A DNA stretch of 64,000 nucleotides from an uncultured Pseudomonadales bacterium (GCA_947489425.1 CANLDL010000003.1:372001-436000); one strand, 5' to 3'. Counted from the first letter of the stretch, positions 9,702 to 18,526 are shown. Numbers and translations are program-made. The notes: generated by a model from the sequence alone, not told the origin.

Positions 9702-10175
9702 TTAAGCATTTTGTTGCCCTACAGAAAGATAGTAGGTAGTAAAATTGCGATCTAAGAGTTGAGTACGGTGGACTTTAGTAGCCATCTTAGCCAGTGCTTT
9801 GTACTCACGCCTAGAGCCTAGCAAATGAAAAAGCACTTCTTTATGCCCAAGTTCGCTTGCCCACAACATGAGAGTTTTGAAAATTGGTATGCCAGAACCC
9901 CAAAATCTTTGAGAGATAACAATAGCTATTTCAAAACCGCAATCGTCCGGCTGAATTCCACACCAACCTGCTAGCGCCCCACCTATATAAACCACACGAA
10001 CTCGACAGCCCTGCATTGCATCAGTTTCAATCTTATCTTCAATCCATGTTTGAATACTAGTGGCATTAAAATGTGGATGGTTAACCAGATGTACCCGCAA
10101 TGAATCTTCATTTACGACAGCCATCAAATCTTCCGGATCAACTTGCTTAAAGCTCAAATATTCAATATCGCACAT
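9702..10175 (-). CDS. GNAT-family N-acetyltransferase (cassette-borne)
   Basis: A protein of 157 residues with the GNAT fold. The acetyl-CoA loop region is seen in IAIVISQRFWGSGIPIFKTL (about residues 85-104), preceded by the beta-strand pair VRVVYIGGALAGWCGI. It probably transfers an acetyl group from acetyl-CoA to a small molecule or protein; the substrate cannot be told. The ATG sits 10 nt after the GTTAGAAG core of the attC upstream, and the stop is followed at once by the R'' box of site B, so the gene nearly fills its cassette. Acetyltransferases are among the common integron cargo. Confidence 0.78.
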   Translation of the reverse strand: MCDIEYLSFKQVDPEDLMAVVNEDSLRVHLVNHPHFNATSIQTWIEDKIETDAMQGCRVRVVYIGGALAGWCGIQPDDCGFEIAIVISQRFWGSGIPIFKTLMLWASELGHKEVLFHLLGSRREYKALAKMATKVHRTQLLDRNFTTYYLSVGQQNA

Positions 10176-10185
10176 CTCTGGATAC

Positions 10186-10278
10186 TTCTAACGCCTGTGT
10201 ATTGGACGGACTGGAGCAGCGCGTAAGCCCACCCCAGCACGCGTTTTTTTGCGTGCGTAACAAACACTTTTGTTATGC
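10186..10278 (-). repeat. attC site C (93 bp)
   Basis: On the minus strand the 5' side is GCATAACAAAAGTGTTTG and the 3' side is CCAATACACAGGCGTTAGAA. The boxes TAACAAAAGTGTTTG and its partner pair with a bulge. The central hairpin is different from sites A, B and D (a run of seven A's beside GCGTGC repeats). The TAA stop of the VOC gene lies in R''. Confidence 0.75.
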
Positions 10279-10638
10279 ACTTTCCTGTACAAGTTGTACT
10301 TCATTGTTAGCGGGATCTATTAAAGTGGCTAACCAACCACCCCAATATTGTTGCTCAGGAACCCCAGAGAACTCAACACCTATTGATTTTAAACTTTCAT
10401 AACTTTTTTGAATATTATTTGTTTGAAAAGAAAGTCCTGTAAATCTACCTACTAAAATTTGGTCTTCTTTAGGTGCAGCCGGGAGAACCGACTCTACTAT
10501 TAGTTTTGTTTCACCTGTATTAAATATACATATACCGGATTCAAGATCGTAATTTTCAAGACTAAGGCCAAGCTGTGAATAGAATTCTTTTGCAGCTTGA
10601 ATGTCATTGACAAATATTCTTGCAGCACCTATTTTCAT
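10273..10638 (-). CDS. VOC/glyoxalase-fold protein (cassette-borne)
   Basis: A protein of 121 residues of the vicinal-oxygen-chelate superfamily (glyoxalase, bleomycin-resistance type). The beta-alpha-beta unit opens with AARIFVNDIQAAKEFYSQLG, and the C-terminal strand ends in IDPANNEVQLVQ, where the Glu is in the usual metal-ligand place. I chose ATG 10638 because AAGGAAAA stands upstream and the longer frame (to 10686) would be translated from the attC itself. Members of this family act on small molecules or bind antibiotics; the substrate here is unknown. Confidence 0.8.
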   Translation of the reverse strand: MKIGAARIFVNDIQAAKEFYSQLGLSLENYDLESGICIFNTGETKLIVESVLPAAPKEDQILVGRFTGLSFQTNNIQKSYESLKSIGVEFSGVPEQQYWGGWLATLIDPANNEVQLVQESA

Positions 10639-10653
10639 AAGTTTTTCCTTATC

Positions 10654-10737
10654 ACATAACGCCTCAGTAACGGGCAGCCGAAGCAATGCGTAGGCTGTCC
10701 AGCGACGTTAGGAGCGAAGCTAACTGATTTGTTAGGT
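10654..10737 (-). repeat. attC site D (84 bp), best preserved
   Basis: On the minus strand the 5' side is ACCTAACAAATCAGTTAGCT and the 3' side is CCCGTTACTGAGGCGTTATG. R'' and R' pair, the L boxes TCAGTTAG and TTACTGA pair with one extra base on the 5' side, and the central stem GGACAGCC/GGCTGCCC is intact. The core GTTATGT departs from GTTRRRY at one place. Confidence 0.85.
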
Positions 10738-11094
10738 TTCTATTTTTGGTATCTTTTTCCATACCTTAACACCTATAAAAAGACCTATAAAGAAAAATGG
10801 GATTAAGAAATATACATATGCTAAAAATTTAGGGGCGTATGCAGATATTAATATCCCACAAACTACAAGCAAACCAAATAATATAGCTAGCCACAGCAAT
10901 GTTAAAAATATGAAGAAAAGGATTTGAATACCTTTGTATTCTTTTCTTGGCTTGGTAATTAGCAATATAAGCTTATTTTTTGTTAGAGGCTTTAGACCCT
11001 TTTTGATATCCGAGTCTGCCATCTGAGAGAAGCCTATCGCCAAACCAAAAAGTCCAAATGCAATCGAAGACATAATTATTACTAAAATTTCCAC
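10732..11094 (-). CDS. Cassette-borne small membrane protein
   Basis: A protein of 120 residues with three predicted membrane segments: residues 1-24 (ILVIIMSSIAFGLFGLAIGF), about 52-78 (LFFIFLTLLWLAILFGLLVV) and about 84-110. A basic loop (KPRKEYKGIQ) lies between the first and second. No family is recognised. The GTG start has TTAGG six nt upstream, and this ribosome-site-like sequence is the integron core GTTAGGT itself, so the crossover site may serve translation. An internal ATG at 11073 is an alternative. The stop TAA lies in R'' of site D. Confidence 0.62.
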   Translation of the reverse strand: MEILVIIMSSIAFGLFGLAIGFSQMADSDIKKGLKPLTKNKLILLITKPRKEYKGIQILFFIFLTLLWLAILFGLLVVCGILISAYAPKFLAYVYFLIPFFFIGLFIGVKVWKKIPKIET

Positions 11095-11099
11095 AATAA

Positions 11100-11564
11100 A
11101 CCTAACAGTATATTAGGCAGAATTCCGACTATGCGGCATATTAATTATCGGTTTTTCTGCATTAAATTTTATTTAAAGCATAACAAATTCAATAGGCTAT
11201 AGCTCTAACTTAAGAGCGGCCTTACTGTAAAAAAAGAAGCCATTGTGTTTAACGAGACCTTGTAGGGGCCTCATATATACTCAAGCATGCGTAATTATTC
11301 TTATAAAATCAATGCGTTAGAATTTATACCATGAGATAACCTAGCCATTTGTATTGTTGGCTTATAAGCCATTACTCGTTATTTTTGGCCACTCTCATTA
11401 TGGCTGTTTTTTACACAGCCCATTATGAGTGGCAAGTATTAAACCCTCGCCTTTATACATTACACCGCCCCCCAAAATTACTGGCCCCAAAAAATATTAT
11501 AAGCTCGCGTTTGCGGGTAGTATTCACTTATCATAGAACTAAATAGTTATTACTAGGAGCAAGC
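11100..11564. other. Array boundary core and non-coding gap before the aminotransferase
   Basis: A minus-strand GTTAGGT at 11100-11106 is a perfect GTTRRRY core and marks the upstream end of the first cassette. The following sequence does not fold as an attC and has no integrase, so it may be a degenerate attI or a truncated attC. The rest is AT-rich without a convincing gene. The only notable spot is an imperfect hairpin around GAGACCTTGTAGGGGCCTC at 11253-11271. Confidence 0.5.
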
Positions 11565-12674
11565 ATGTCGCTATTGGCTAAACGTACTCAACAAATTGAT
11601 TCCAGCGGGATTCGCCGTGTGTTTGAACTGGCACGCACCATGAAAGACCCCATCAATTTAAGTATTGGCCAGCCCGATTTTGATGTACCCAATGCAGTTA
11701 AGTCGGCGGCGATTGGTGCTATCGAGAATGGTAACAATAGCTATACACCAACCAATGGCATTGTGCCACTGCGTGAGCAACTGATTGCCGATGAGAAAGC
11801 TTTTACTGGCCGTGACTATAGCCTTGAGCAAATGTTAGTGACATCTGGCGTGAGTGGTGGTTTGTTTTTATCGCTGCTGGCATTGGTTGATGAGGGTGAC
11901 GAGGTGATTATCCCCGACCCGTATTTTGTGATGTATAAGCACTTGGTGAATTTAAACGGCGGCACGCCGGTTTATCTCGATACTTACGAAGATGGTTTTT
12001 CGATTAACGCCGATAAACTGGCTGCACTAATTACGCCTAAAACAAAGATTTTATTACTCAATAGTCCTGGCAACCCAACGGGGCGCATCTTTAGCACAAC
12101 TGAATTACAAGCGATTGCCAATGTGTGCGATAAACACGGTGTGCTGATTATTACCGATGAAATTTATCGCGAATTCGCTTATGCACCGATGCAATCTATC
12201 GCACAATTTACCGATAACTGCCTGTTGTTAGGTGGTTACAGTAAGTCCTTTGGGATGACGGGTTGGCGTTTGGGTTATGCCGCAGGTCCTAAAGAAATTA
12301 TCGAGGCAATGGCAATGTTGCAGCAATACAGTTTTGTGTGCGCACCAAGCGTTGCGCAATATGCCGCACTCGCCTGCCCGCAAACCGATATGAGTTTGCA
12401 GCTTAGCGACTATGCCATAAAGCGCGACGTGATGTTTGATGCCTTATCGAGTCATTTTGAAGTAGGCGCTGCCGACGGTGCGTTTTATTTATTTGCCAAA
12501 GTACCCGAGGGCCACACCGGTAGCAGTTTTACCGAGCTTGCCATAAAAAATAATGTGCTGATTATACCCGGTAATGTGTTTAGTGAGCGCGATACACATT
12601 TTAGAGTGTGCTATACCGTCCCGAACGAAAAATTATTGGCGGGCGCAAAAATTTTATGCTCGCTGACAGGTTAA
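11565..12674 (+). CDS. PLP-dependent aminotransferase, class I/II
   Basis: A protein of 369 residues of the aspartate-aminotransferase fold (type I). It starts with an AGGAGC ribosome site 7 nt before the ATG. Landmarks: the N-terminal INLSIGQPDFDVP, the cofactor Asn in LLNSPGNPTGRI, the Asp/Tyr in ITDEIYREFAY and the Schiff-base Lys in GGYSKSFGMTGWRLGY (Lys ~227), with the C-terminal Arg in HFRVCYT. It would move an amino group between an amino acid and a 2-oxoacid in the cytoplasm. It stands alone between the cassette array and a convergent permease gene, so the amino acid cannot be inferred. Confidence 0.88.
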   Translation: MSLLAKRTQQIDSSGIRRVFELARTMKDPINLSIGQPDFDVPNAVKSAAIGAIENGNNSYTPTNGIVPLREQLIADEKAFTGRDYSLEQMLVTSGVSGGLFLSLLALVDEGDEVIIPDPYFVMYKHLVNLNGGTPVYLDTYEDGFSINADKLAALITPKTKILLLNSPGNPTGRIFSTTELQAIANVCDKHGVLIITDEIYREFAYAPMQSIAQFTDNCLLLGGYSKSFGMTGWRLGYAAGPKEIIEAMAMLQQYSFVCAPSVAQYAALACPQTDMSLQLSDYAIKRDVMFDALSSHFEVGAADGAFYLFAKVPEGHTGSSFTELAIKNNVLIIPGNVFSERDTHFRVCYTVPNEKLLAGAKILCSLTG

Positions 12675-12742
12675 GCTTTTAAAAAATTTTTATACTTTTA
12701 ACCATAAACTATCTTCTTGGTTGCTTTAACTACCCTCTCTAA

Positions 12743-14518
12743 CTACAAAGGCCAAAAAAACAATATAGCCGGCACCGAGACAAGCACCACGAGTATTTCT
12801 AGAGGTAAGCCCATTCGCCAGTAGTCACCAAAGCGATAACCGCCCGGTCCCATAATGATGGTATTATTTTTATGACCGATGGGAGTTAAAAACGCACAAG
12901 ATGCCGCAACGGCAACCCCCATTAAAAATGGGTCGGGGTTTGCACCGATGGCATTGGCAACATTTAAACCAATGGGTGCGGCAATTAGTGCTGTGGCTAC
13001 ATTATTTAAAAAATCCGACAAGGTCATGGTAACCATAACCAGTACGGTAAGTATCGCCCAGTGTGGCCAACCGTTTGTTTGGGCAACAATTAACTCGGCG
13101 ATTAATTGGGTGCCACCGGAATTTTCTAGCGCAATACCTAGCGGAATAAGCGATGCCAATAATACAATCACCTTCCACTCTACACTCTCGTAAACTTCGC
13201 GCCCAGAGACAATATTAAATGCCGCAAAAGCAATCACACAGGCTGCCAAGGCAATTGGCAAATACACTAAGCCTGCAACCGAGAGCGCAATAGCCCCTAA
13301 AAATAAACTAATGGTCAGCAGGGCTTTTTTACGCTGAATAACCATGTGTTTTTTATCAGCCAGCGGCATAACACCTAGCCAAGTGCTAATGTCTGCCAAG
13401 CGGTCTTCTGGCCCCAAAAGTAATAATACATCGCCCGAAGTAATAATGAGTTTGCGCACGCGGTCGCGAAAGCGTTTACCTTGGCGAGAGACACCTAGCA
13501 GTGTAATACCGTGGCGCGTTAATAGTTTTAAGTCGTGGCTACAGCGGCCGTCTATTCGGCTGCCCTCGGGTACAATCACTTCAATCAAACTCAATGAGCC
13601 ACTAGTGAGGCCATTCTCGTGTTTGTCTTTACCGGCAAAATCGAGTTGTGCCCCACCTAAAAAAGCCTCTATCGATTTTGGGTCACCCTCTAATACTAAG
13701 TGGTCACCTTTGTGTATTTCTTCATAAGCGGCAAAACCGGCTAGGCGCTTACCACGACGCACTAAACCCAATACGGTAATATCGTGCTCGCCTGCCAGTG
13801 GGTAAAGCTCTTTAACGCGCTTACCAAGGCTTTTTGATGTCTCGGGTACTTGTGCTTCGGCGACAAATAAATCGACATCGCCCTCGTTATGAACATTACC
13901 CGCACGCTCACGGTTAGGGATTAGACGCCATCCAACAAGCGCGACAAATAAAATACCTACCGTGGCCACAGTTAGGCCAACGGGAACAAAGTCGAACATA
14001 CCAAAGCTCTCGCCAAGTGCGCGCTCACGGTATTGGGCAATAACAATATTGGGTGGTGTGCCAATCAGTGTGATCATGCCGCCTAGAATAGTCGCAAAAG
14101 ATAGGGGCATTAAGCTCAGTGCGGCAGCGCGTTTGGCTTTTTCTGATGCTTCTATATCTAATGACATTAGCAAGGCAAGTGCTGCAACATTGTTGATAAT
14201 CGCCGAAAGCCCAGCCCCAACAACGGACATCACTCCTATGTGCAAAGGCAAGGGGCGATTAGCCGATAATACAACGCTTGATATCACCTCAACGGCGCCA
14301 GAATTTAATAAGCCGCGCGAGACGATCAGCACCAATGCAATGATCACCACCGCAGGGTGCCCAAAGCCTGCAAAGGCGTCATCGGGTGTAACAAAACCAC
14401 CGACAACTGCAACCACCAATGCGCCAAAGGCCACTAGGTCGTAACGAATTTTGCCCCAAATTAATAAAATAAATACCACGCCAAATAGCGCAAAGAGAAA
14501 TCCTTGTTCCGTTGTCAT
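12743..14518 (-). CDS. SLC13-family permease with two RCK_C domains
   Basis: An inner-membrane transporter of 591 residues. The two halves of the divalent-anion symporter fold flank a soluble insert: membrane segments at about residues 5-200 and 395-590. The insert (about 205-385) holds two RCK_C/TrkA-C-like domains, recognisable by VPETSKSLGKRVKELYP, ITVLGLVRRGKR and ITLLGVSRQGKRFRD. The repeated AIINNVAALALLM and LSDFLNNVATALIAAPIG are the re-entrant signature loops with the conserved Asn. Substrates of this branch include dicarboxylates and sulfate; which applies is not visible. It is convergent with the aminotransferase gene and followed by a 548-bp gap. Confidence 0.9.
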   Translation of the reverse strand: MTTEQGFLFALFGVVFILLIWGKIRYDLVAFGALVVAVVGGFVTPDDAFAGFGHPAVVIIALVLIVSRGLLNSGAVEVISSVVLSANRPLPLHIGVMSVVGAGLSAIINNVAALALLMSLDIEASEKAKRAAALSLMPLSFATILGGMITLIGTPPNIVIAQYRERALGESFGMFDFVPVGLTVATVGILFVALVGWRLIPNRERAGNVHNEGDVDLFVAEAQVPETSKSLGKRVKELYPLAGEHDITVLGLVRRGKRLAGFAAYEEIHKGDHLVLEGDPKSIEAFLGGAQLDFAGKDKHENGLTSGSLSLIEVIVPEGSRIDGRCSHDLKLLTRHGITLLGVSRQGKRFRDRVRKLIITSGDVLLLLGPEDRLADISTWLGVMPLADKKHMVIQRKKALLTISLFLGAIALSVAGLVYLPIALAACVIAFAAFNIVSGREVYESVEWKVIVLLASLIPLGIALENSGGTQLIAELIVAQTNGWPHWAILTVLVMVTMTLSDFLNNVATALIAAPIGLNVANAIGANPDPFLMGVAVAASCAFLTPIGHKNNTIIMGPGGYRFGDYWRMGLPLEILVVLVSVPAILFFWPL

Positions 14519-15065
14519 TACATATTCCTAACGCATAATTTATAGGGCCGCACATAACCCAGTTTTTCTTTATAGCCTAACTCCTTTTACACTTAATACA
14601 AGTACTTGAGGCACACTCTACGCAAACTGTAGAAAAAGGTCAGCTTACCCGAGATTCTCCTTTTACCAAAACAGCACTGACTTAGTCGCATAATCGACAT
14701 TTAGCCTAAAGGAATGCTTATTGGGAGCCATACGCCCTTTATACTAGACAAACATCAAGAGATTGCAGCGAGCCAAACTTTGAATAGTACTTGTATAAAA
14801 TGAACCTGCACGAGGCGTGTAATAAGAGGTAAATATTTGGGCTTTACTTTTTAGATATTGATCACGGTAGTGTCACGCGGCCTCATCACTAAAACTCAGC
14901 GGCTTAAAAGCTAAAACAGTCAAAATAAAAGAGTAGCAGGCGATTTTTTATTATTTGATTTAACACCACGCCTTGCTACCTAATAATCTATTGTCCTAAC
15001 TCTTTTTTATTATTTATTTTAATTATTTTTAATGTGTGCTTAATACGAACAATAAAACCTATAAC
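14519..15065. other. Intergenic region, no gene seen
   Basis: 547 bases between the 5' end of the SLC13 gene and the 3' end of cynS. No open frame with codon bias, no RNA gene and no clear hairpin terminator was found. The part next to cynS (14938-15060) is very AT rich with T and A runs, which would fit a weak transcription end. Confidence 0.5.
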
Positions 15066-15515
15066 TTAATAGGTTTTGTAACCCAAAAATTTACCCGACA
15101 ACACGACATTAACACGGTCGCCATTAGGATCTTCTTCTCGTTTAATATCCATCGAGAAATCAATAGCACTCATGATGCCATCACCAAACTCTTCATGGAT
15201 TAACTCTTTAATCGTACTACCGTAAACATTAACTACTTCGTACCAGCGATAAATTAGCGGATCGGTTGGAACGGCTGTAGGCAAAGAACCTTTATAGGGT
15301 GCAATTTGTAACCAAGCAATAGCTTCATCAGTTAAACCGAATATCTCACCAATGGTTTCTGCTTGTGTTTTATCGAGCATCATTTGCCCTAAGCATGCTG
15401 CTGTTGTCCACTCTTTTGACTCCCCTACCTTTTCAGCCACATCGCTCCATTTAATATTTTTTGTTACTTTGGTGGCGAAAATAATTTCTGTTACTTCTTC
15501 TCTACTTTTAATCAT
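15066..15515 (-). CDS. cynS: Cyanate hydratase (cyanase)
   Basis: A protein of 149 residues, close to the usual 150-156. It converts cyanate and bicarbonate to ammonia and CO2 as a decamer in the cytoplasm. The N-terminal helical domain ends around residue 80; the C-terminal catalytic part DPLIYRWYEVVNVYG holds the active Arg and Glu, and GDGIMSAIDFSMDI holds the active Ser. The C-terminus GKFLGYKTY fits the family. It is the last gene of the FNT / phosphatase-kinase / cynS set, starting 19 nt after the kinase stop. The product supplies ammonia, matching the urease genes elsewhere in the window. Confidence 0.95.
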   Translation of the reverse strand: MIKSREEVTEIIFATKVTKNIKWSDVAEKVGESKEWTTAACLGQMMLDKTQAETIGEIFGLTDEAIAWLQIAPYKGSLPTAVPTDPLIYRWYEVVNVYGSTIKELIHEEFGDGIMSAIDFSMDIKREEDPNGDRVNVVLSGKFLGYKTY

Positions 15516-15534
15516 GGGTTTTCCTTAGTATAAA

Positions 15535-17268
15535 TTAATAGGTTAATAAATAGATAACTGACATCAGCAAAATAAATGAAATACCCTGCCACACAAGCAC
15601 CGGGTTTCTCTCTAGCAATGGTGCCCGCTCTTTGCTCAAAAACTTCTGATTAGGGTGGCGTAGGTCGTAAATAAACTCTGTAATTTCGTCGTAGCGTTTA
15701 TCCGGGTTGATATGCACAGACTTTTTAATAGCTTCATCAATCCATATTGGGATTTGATGATCTGGATTTGATACCGTGGTATAAGTTAATTTTTTTTGCG
15801 CCGAGCTAGTCCTAGCTGCAGACACTTTTGTGCCGTAGGGGAAGCGACCCGATAGCATATAATAAGTAATAATACCTAACGAGAATTGTTCTGATTTTTG
15901 TGTACCCTCTTCGCCAACAAAATATTCAGGAGCAGTAAACAATACCGTACCCAGTATAGGATCCTGTTCTTGATCGCTACCATGCTCGGCAAGGCCTGCG
16001 ACTTTTACTGCACCAAAATCAATAATCTTTACCGTGCCATTGTTATCTATCATTATGTTGTCTGGCTTTAAATCCTGATGCAACATCTCTAGGCGGTGGA
16101 AGGCACGTAAACCTTTAGCAATTTGCTCAACAATGCTGCGTACAAGTTCAATACTTGGCTTGGGGTTATCTACAACCCATTGCGTTAATGTTTTTCCACG
16201 AACAAATTCTGACACAGTATATAAATACTGACGGGGTCGCTCTTGCAAACTTGCTTTGAGTACATGGGCACTATTAATTTTTCGCGCAACCCACTCTTCT
16301 GTTAGCAAGCGCTCTAAATAGGTAGAGTCATTACCTAAGTCAATCGATGGTGCTTTGATAACACCAAGATCACCTGTTTGGCTGTCTTGCGCCAAATATA
16401 CATGGCTGCGGCTACTGCTATGCAACTTTCGCTGAATAGTATAGCCGTCGAATTTCATTCTTGGCTCAAGCATTGGAGGCAGCGGCAATTCGACAACTTT
16501 ATCTTGCACTTCACTTAAAAGAATACTGGGTAAATTATCGACGCGTATTATTTGTACCGTTAAATTATCATCGCTTCCTGCCCTTATAGCCTCTGCGACA
16601 ATTTCTTTGGCCGCCATATCAAAATCATTATTGTACTGCTGGGTGATTTCGATAATGGCATCGGGGCTCAGCCATTCATAAACACCATCGCTTGCTATAA
16701 TAAACGTATCATCTTTTTGTAGCGGAACACGTTGATAATCAAATTCGCATAGCGCCTCTATACCAAGCGCACGACTCAAATAGCTTTTATTTTCGTCGAC
16801 CCACAAGCGATGATCTTTAGTTAGCTGCTCAAGGCTTTTACCACTAACACGATAAATACGTGTATCACCCACATGAAAAATATGCGCCGTATTTGACTTA
16901 AATACCATTGCGCTAAGCGTACATACGTAGCCTTTATTTCTGTCGTAGTCGTTTTCATAACGATGCTTGGCCGTGTTGCCCTGAGCATAGAGCCAGGAAT
17001 TTATGGCCATCAATACTTTTTGTACCGAGGTTTTAACAGACCACGCATCGGACGTGCAGTAGTAGTCTTCTAAAAAAGTTTTAATCGCCGTCTCGCTAGC
17101 AATATGGCTCACATCACTGGAGCTAATACCATCGGCAACAGCCAGCGCTATACCTTTTAGATCTAATTGAGAAGTGTAAGGAATACACGCCCCATGAAAA
17201 TCTTGATTGGTTTCTTTTGGACCTTTGTCGGAATATTGTCCAAGACTAACTGTAAGTTGTTTATTCAT
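15535..17268 (-). CDS. Bifunctional PP2C phosphatase - Ser/Thr kinase, membrane-anchored
   Basis: A protein of 577 residues with two opposing activities in one chain. Residues 1-~240 are a PP2C phosphatase: AVADGISSSDVSHIASE, HVGDTRIYRV, FIIASDGVYEWL and DDNLTVQIIRV carry the metal-binding Asp residues. Residues ~270-545 are a Hanks-type kinase with HQDLKPDNIMIDNNG (catalytic loop) and VKIIDFGAVKVAG (DFG). Residues ~555-575 form one membrane helix at the C-terminus, so both domains face the cytoplasm. It lies between an FNT channel and cyanase, an arrangement I have seen described for nitrite/nitrogen loci. It may modify the channel or the enzyme, which is inference. Confidence 0.92.
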   Translation of the reverse strand: MNKQLTVSLGQYSDKGPKETNQDFHGACIPYTSQLDLKGIALAVADGISSSDVSHIASETAIKTFLEDYYCTSDAWSVKTSVQKVLMAINSWLYAQGNTAKHRYENDYDRNKGYVCTLSAMVFKSNTAHIFHVGDTRIYRVSGKSLEQLTKDHRLWVDENKSYLSRALGIEALCEFDYQRVPLQKDDTFIIASDGVYEWLSPDAIIEITQQYNNDFDMAAKEIVAEAIRAGSDDNLTVQIIRVDNLPSILLSEVQDKVVELPLPPMLEPRMKFDGYTIQRKLHSSSRSHVYLAQDSQTGDLGVIKAPSIDLGNDSTYLERLLTEEWVARKINSAHVLKASLQERPRQYLYTVSEFVRGKTLTQWVVDNPKPSIELVRSIVEQIAKGLRAFHRLEMLHQDLKPDNIMIDNNGTVKIIDFGAVKVAGLAEHGSDQEQDPILGTVLFTAPEYFVGEEGTQKSEQFSLGIITYYMLSGRFPYGTKVSAARTSSAQKKLTYTTVSNPDHQIPIWIDEAIKKSVHINPDKRYDEITEFIYDLRHPNQKFLSKERAPLLERNPVLVWQGISFILLMSVIYLLTY

Positions 17269-17320
17269 TCAGAGATATGTATAGCGATAATGAATGTTGA
17301 CGGACTGACAAACAGAAGTG

Positions 17321-17356
17321 ATAAAAAACCCTGACGACATAGGCAGCTCGTCAAGG
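17321..17356 (-). terminator. Intrinsic terminator after the FNT gene
   Basis: On the minus strand an 8-bp stem (CCTTGACG with CGTCAGGG, one G-U pair) closes a short loop and is followed by TTTTTTAT. It stands in the 100-bp gap between the FNT gene and the phosphatase-kinase gene, so it may separate strong channel expression from weaker expression of the downstream pair. Confidence 0.72.
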
Positions 17357-17368
17357 TTAGGTGGCAAA

Positions 17369-18193
17369 TTAAGCAGCTTGAGTGTGAAGTTCGCGCTTAG
17401 GCTTAGTTCTAACGTGCGTGGCATACAATGTTAAACCGGTGAAGGCTAAACCACCAACCAAGTTACCAAGTACTGTTGGGATTTCGTTCCATACTAGATA
17501 GTCAACGAAAGAAAATTCACCGCCCATAATCAAACCAAATGGGAACAAAAACATATTTACTACAGAATGCTCAAAGGCCATGTAGAAGAACAACATGATT
17601 GGCATCCACATTGAGATAACTTTACCTGGTACAGTTGTAGAGATCATTGCACCAACAACGCCCATCGATACCATCCAGTTACATAACATGCCGCGAATAA
17701 AAATAGTAAACCAGCCAGCTGTTCCGTGCTCCGCATAACCTAGTGTTCTTGCCTCACCAATGGTTGCAATTTTTTGACCCACTGCACCAGGCTCAATATT
17801 AAATCCATAGGTAAAAACCCAAGCCATCATAAAGGCGACGGTAATGGCTCCAGCAAAGTTACCAACAAAAACCAAACCCCAGTTGCGCAACACACCATTG
17901 ACGGTGACACCAGGACGTTTATCTAGAAGAGCAAGTGGAGCGAGAACAAACACACCAGTCAAAAGATCAAACCCCATAAGATACAACATACAAAAACCAA
18001 CGGGGAATAAAATGGCACCAGTTAAAAATGAACCTGTTTGTACAGCAACAGTTACAGCAAAAACAGCAGCCAAGGCTAAAATAGCACCAGCCATATAAGC
18101 TCTAATCAGTGTATCACGAGTAGACATGAAGACTTTCGATTCGCCAGCATCTACCATTTTTGTTACGAACTCTGCGGGGGCTAAATAAGACAT
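17369..18193 (-). CDS. Formate/nitrite transporter (FNT) family channel
   Basis: A protein of 274 residues with six predicted membrane segments and the FNT signature pattern: AGAILALAAVFAVTVAVQTG, FPVGFCMLYLMGFDLLTGVF (cytoplasmic half-helix), WGLVFVGNFAGAITVAFMMA and the repeat LVWNEIPTVLGNLVGGLAFT near the end. The family forms pentamers that pass formate, nitrite, hydrosulfide or related anions across the inner membrane. The neighbours (cyanase, phosphatase-kinase) suggest nitrite or another small nitrogen anion, which resembles NirC, but the substrate is not proven. It is the first gene of the set, followed by an intrinsic terminator. Confidence 0.9.
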   Translation of the reverse strand: MSYLAPAEFVTKMVDAGESKVFMSTRDTLIRAYMAGAILALAAVFAVTVAVQTGSFLTGAILFPVGFCMLYLMGFDLLTGVFVLAPLALLDKRPGVTVNGVLRNWGLVFVGNFAGAITVAFMMAWVFTYGFNIEPGAVGQKIATIGEARTLGYAEHGTAGWFTIFIRGMLCNWMVSMGVVGAMISTTVPGKVISMWMPIMLFFYMAFEHSVVNMFLFPFGLIMGGEFSFVDYLVWNEIPTVLGNLVGGLAFTGLTLYATHVRTKPKRELHTQAA

Positions 18194-18526
18194 TTTCTCT
18201 CTCTTTGGTTTAAAACTGCATTAAAAATAAATAACAGATTGGCAATAGCAATGGCTGTGCCAACATAAGAAACCAAGGGTTATTCACTCGTTTTAAATAA
18301 ATTTAAACAACTTCCGTGCTATTTTGGTGCACAAAATAAATCTTATCCTCCTAAATTGCGCTTTAATCGCGCGTGGACCAGCTCATACCTTAGCCTTTTA
18401 AATAAAAATAATTAAAAAATCATACTTAGCTCAAGCTTATAGAGAAAAAATTGAACCCATACTCTCTACCATGATCTAAGTACGATATAAAAATTAAACC
18501 GCCCGATAGACTAAAGGTATTCCACT
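18194..18526. other. Divergent intergenic region
   Basis: 333 bases between the FNT gene (minus) and an MBL-fold gene (plus), so it must hold promoters for both. It is AT rich. No operator palindrome or RNA gene could be singled out. Confidence 0.45.

Larger units (their letters stand above)
9081..11106 (-). mobile_element. Integrase-less integron cassette array (CALIN), four cassettes
   Basis: Four small minus-strand genes are each followed by an imperfect palindrome with attC architecture: R'' (TAAC) overlapping or adjoining the stop codon, a TCAGTTAA-type L box, a central hairpin, and the complementary L'/R' boxes ending in a GTTRRRY-like core. In the minus orientation the 5' half carries one extra base in the L box (TCAGTTAAC against TCAGTAAC), the usual polarity signal of attC. 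No integrase gene or convincing attI is adjacent; the upstream end is a lone GTTAGGT core at 11100-11106. The genes have different functions and no operon logic, as expected for cassettes. Confidence 0.82.

Noticed and set aside
11349..11546. A 65-codon plus-strand ORF upstream of the aminotransferase
   Set aside because: No ribosome site, biased composition and no family resemblance; it lies in AT-rich intergenic DNA, so I left it out.
13962..14444. A 160-codon plus-strand ORF antisense to the SLC13 gene
   Set aside because: It is the mirror frame of a strongly conserved transporter and is full of Ala/Thr/Pro as expected for a shadow frame.
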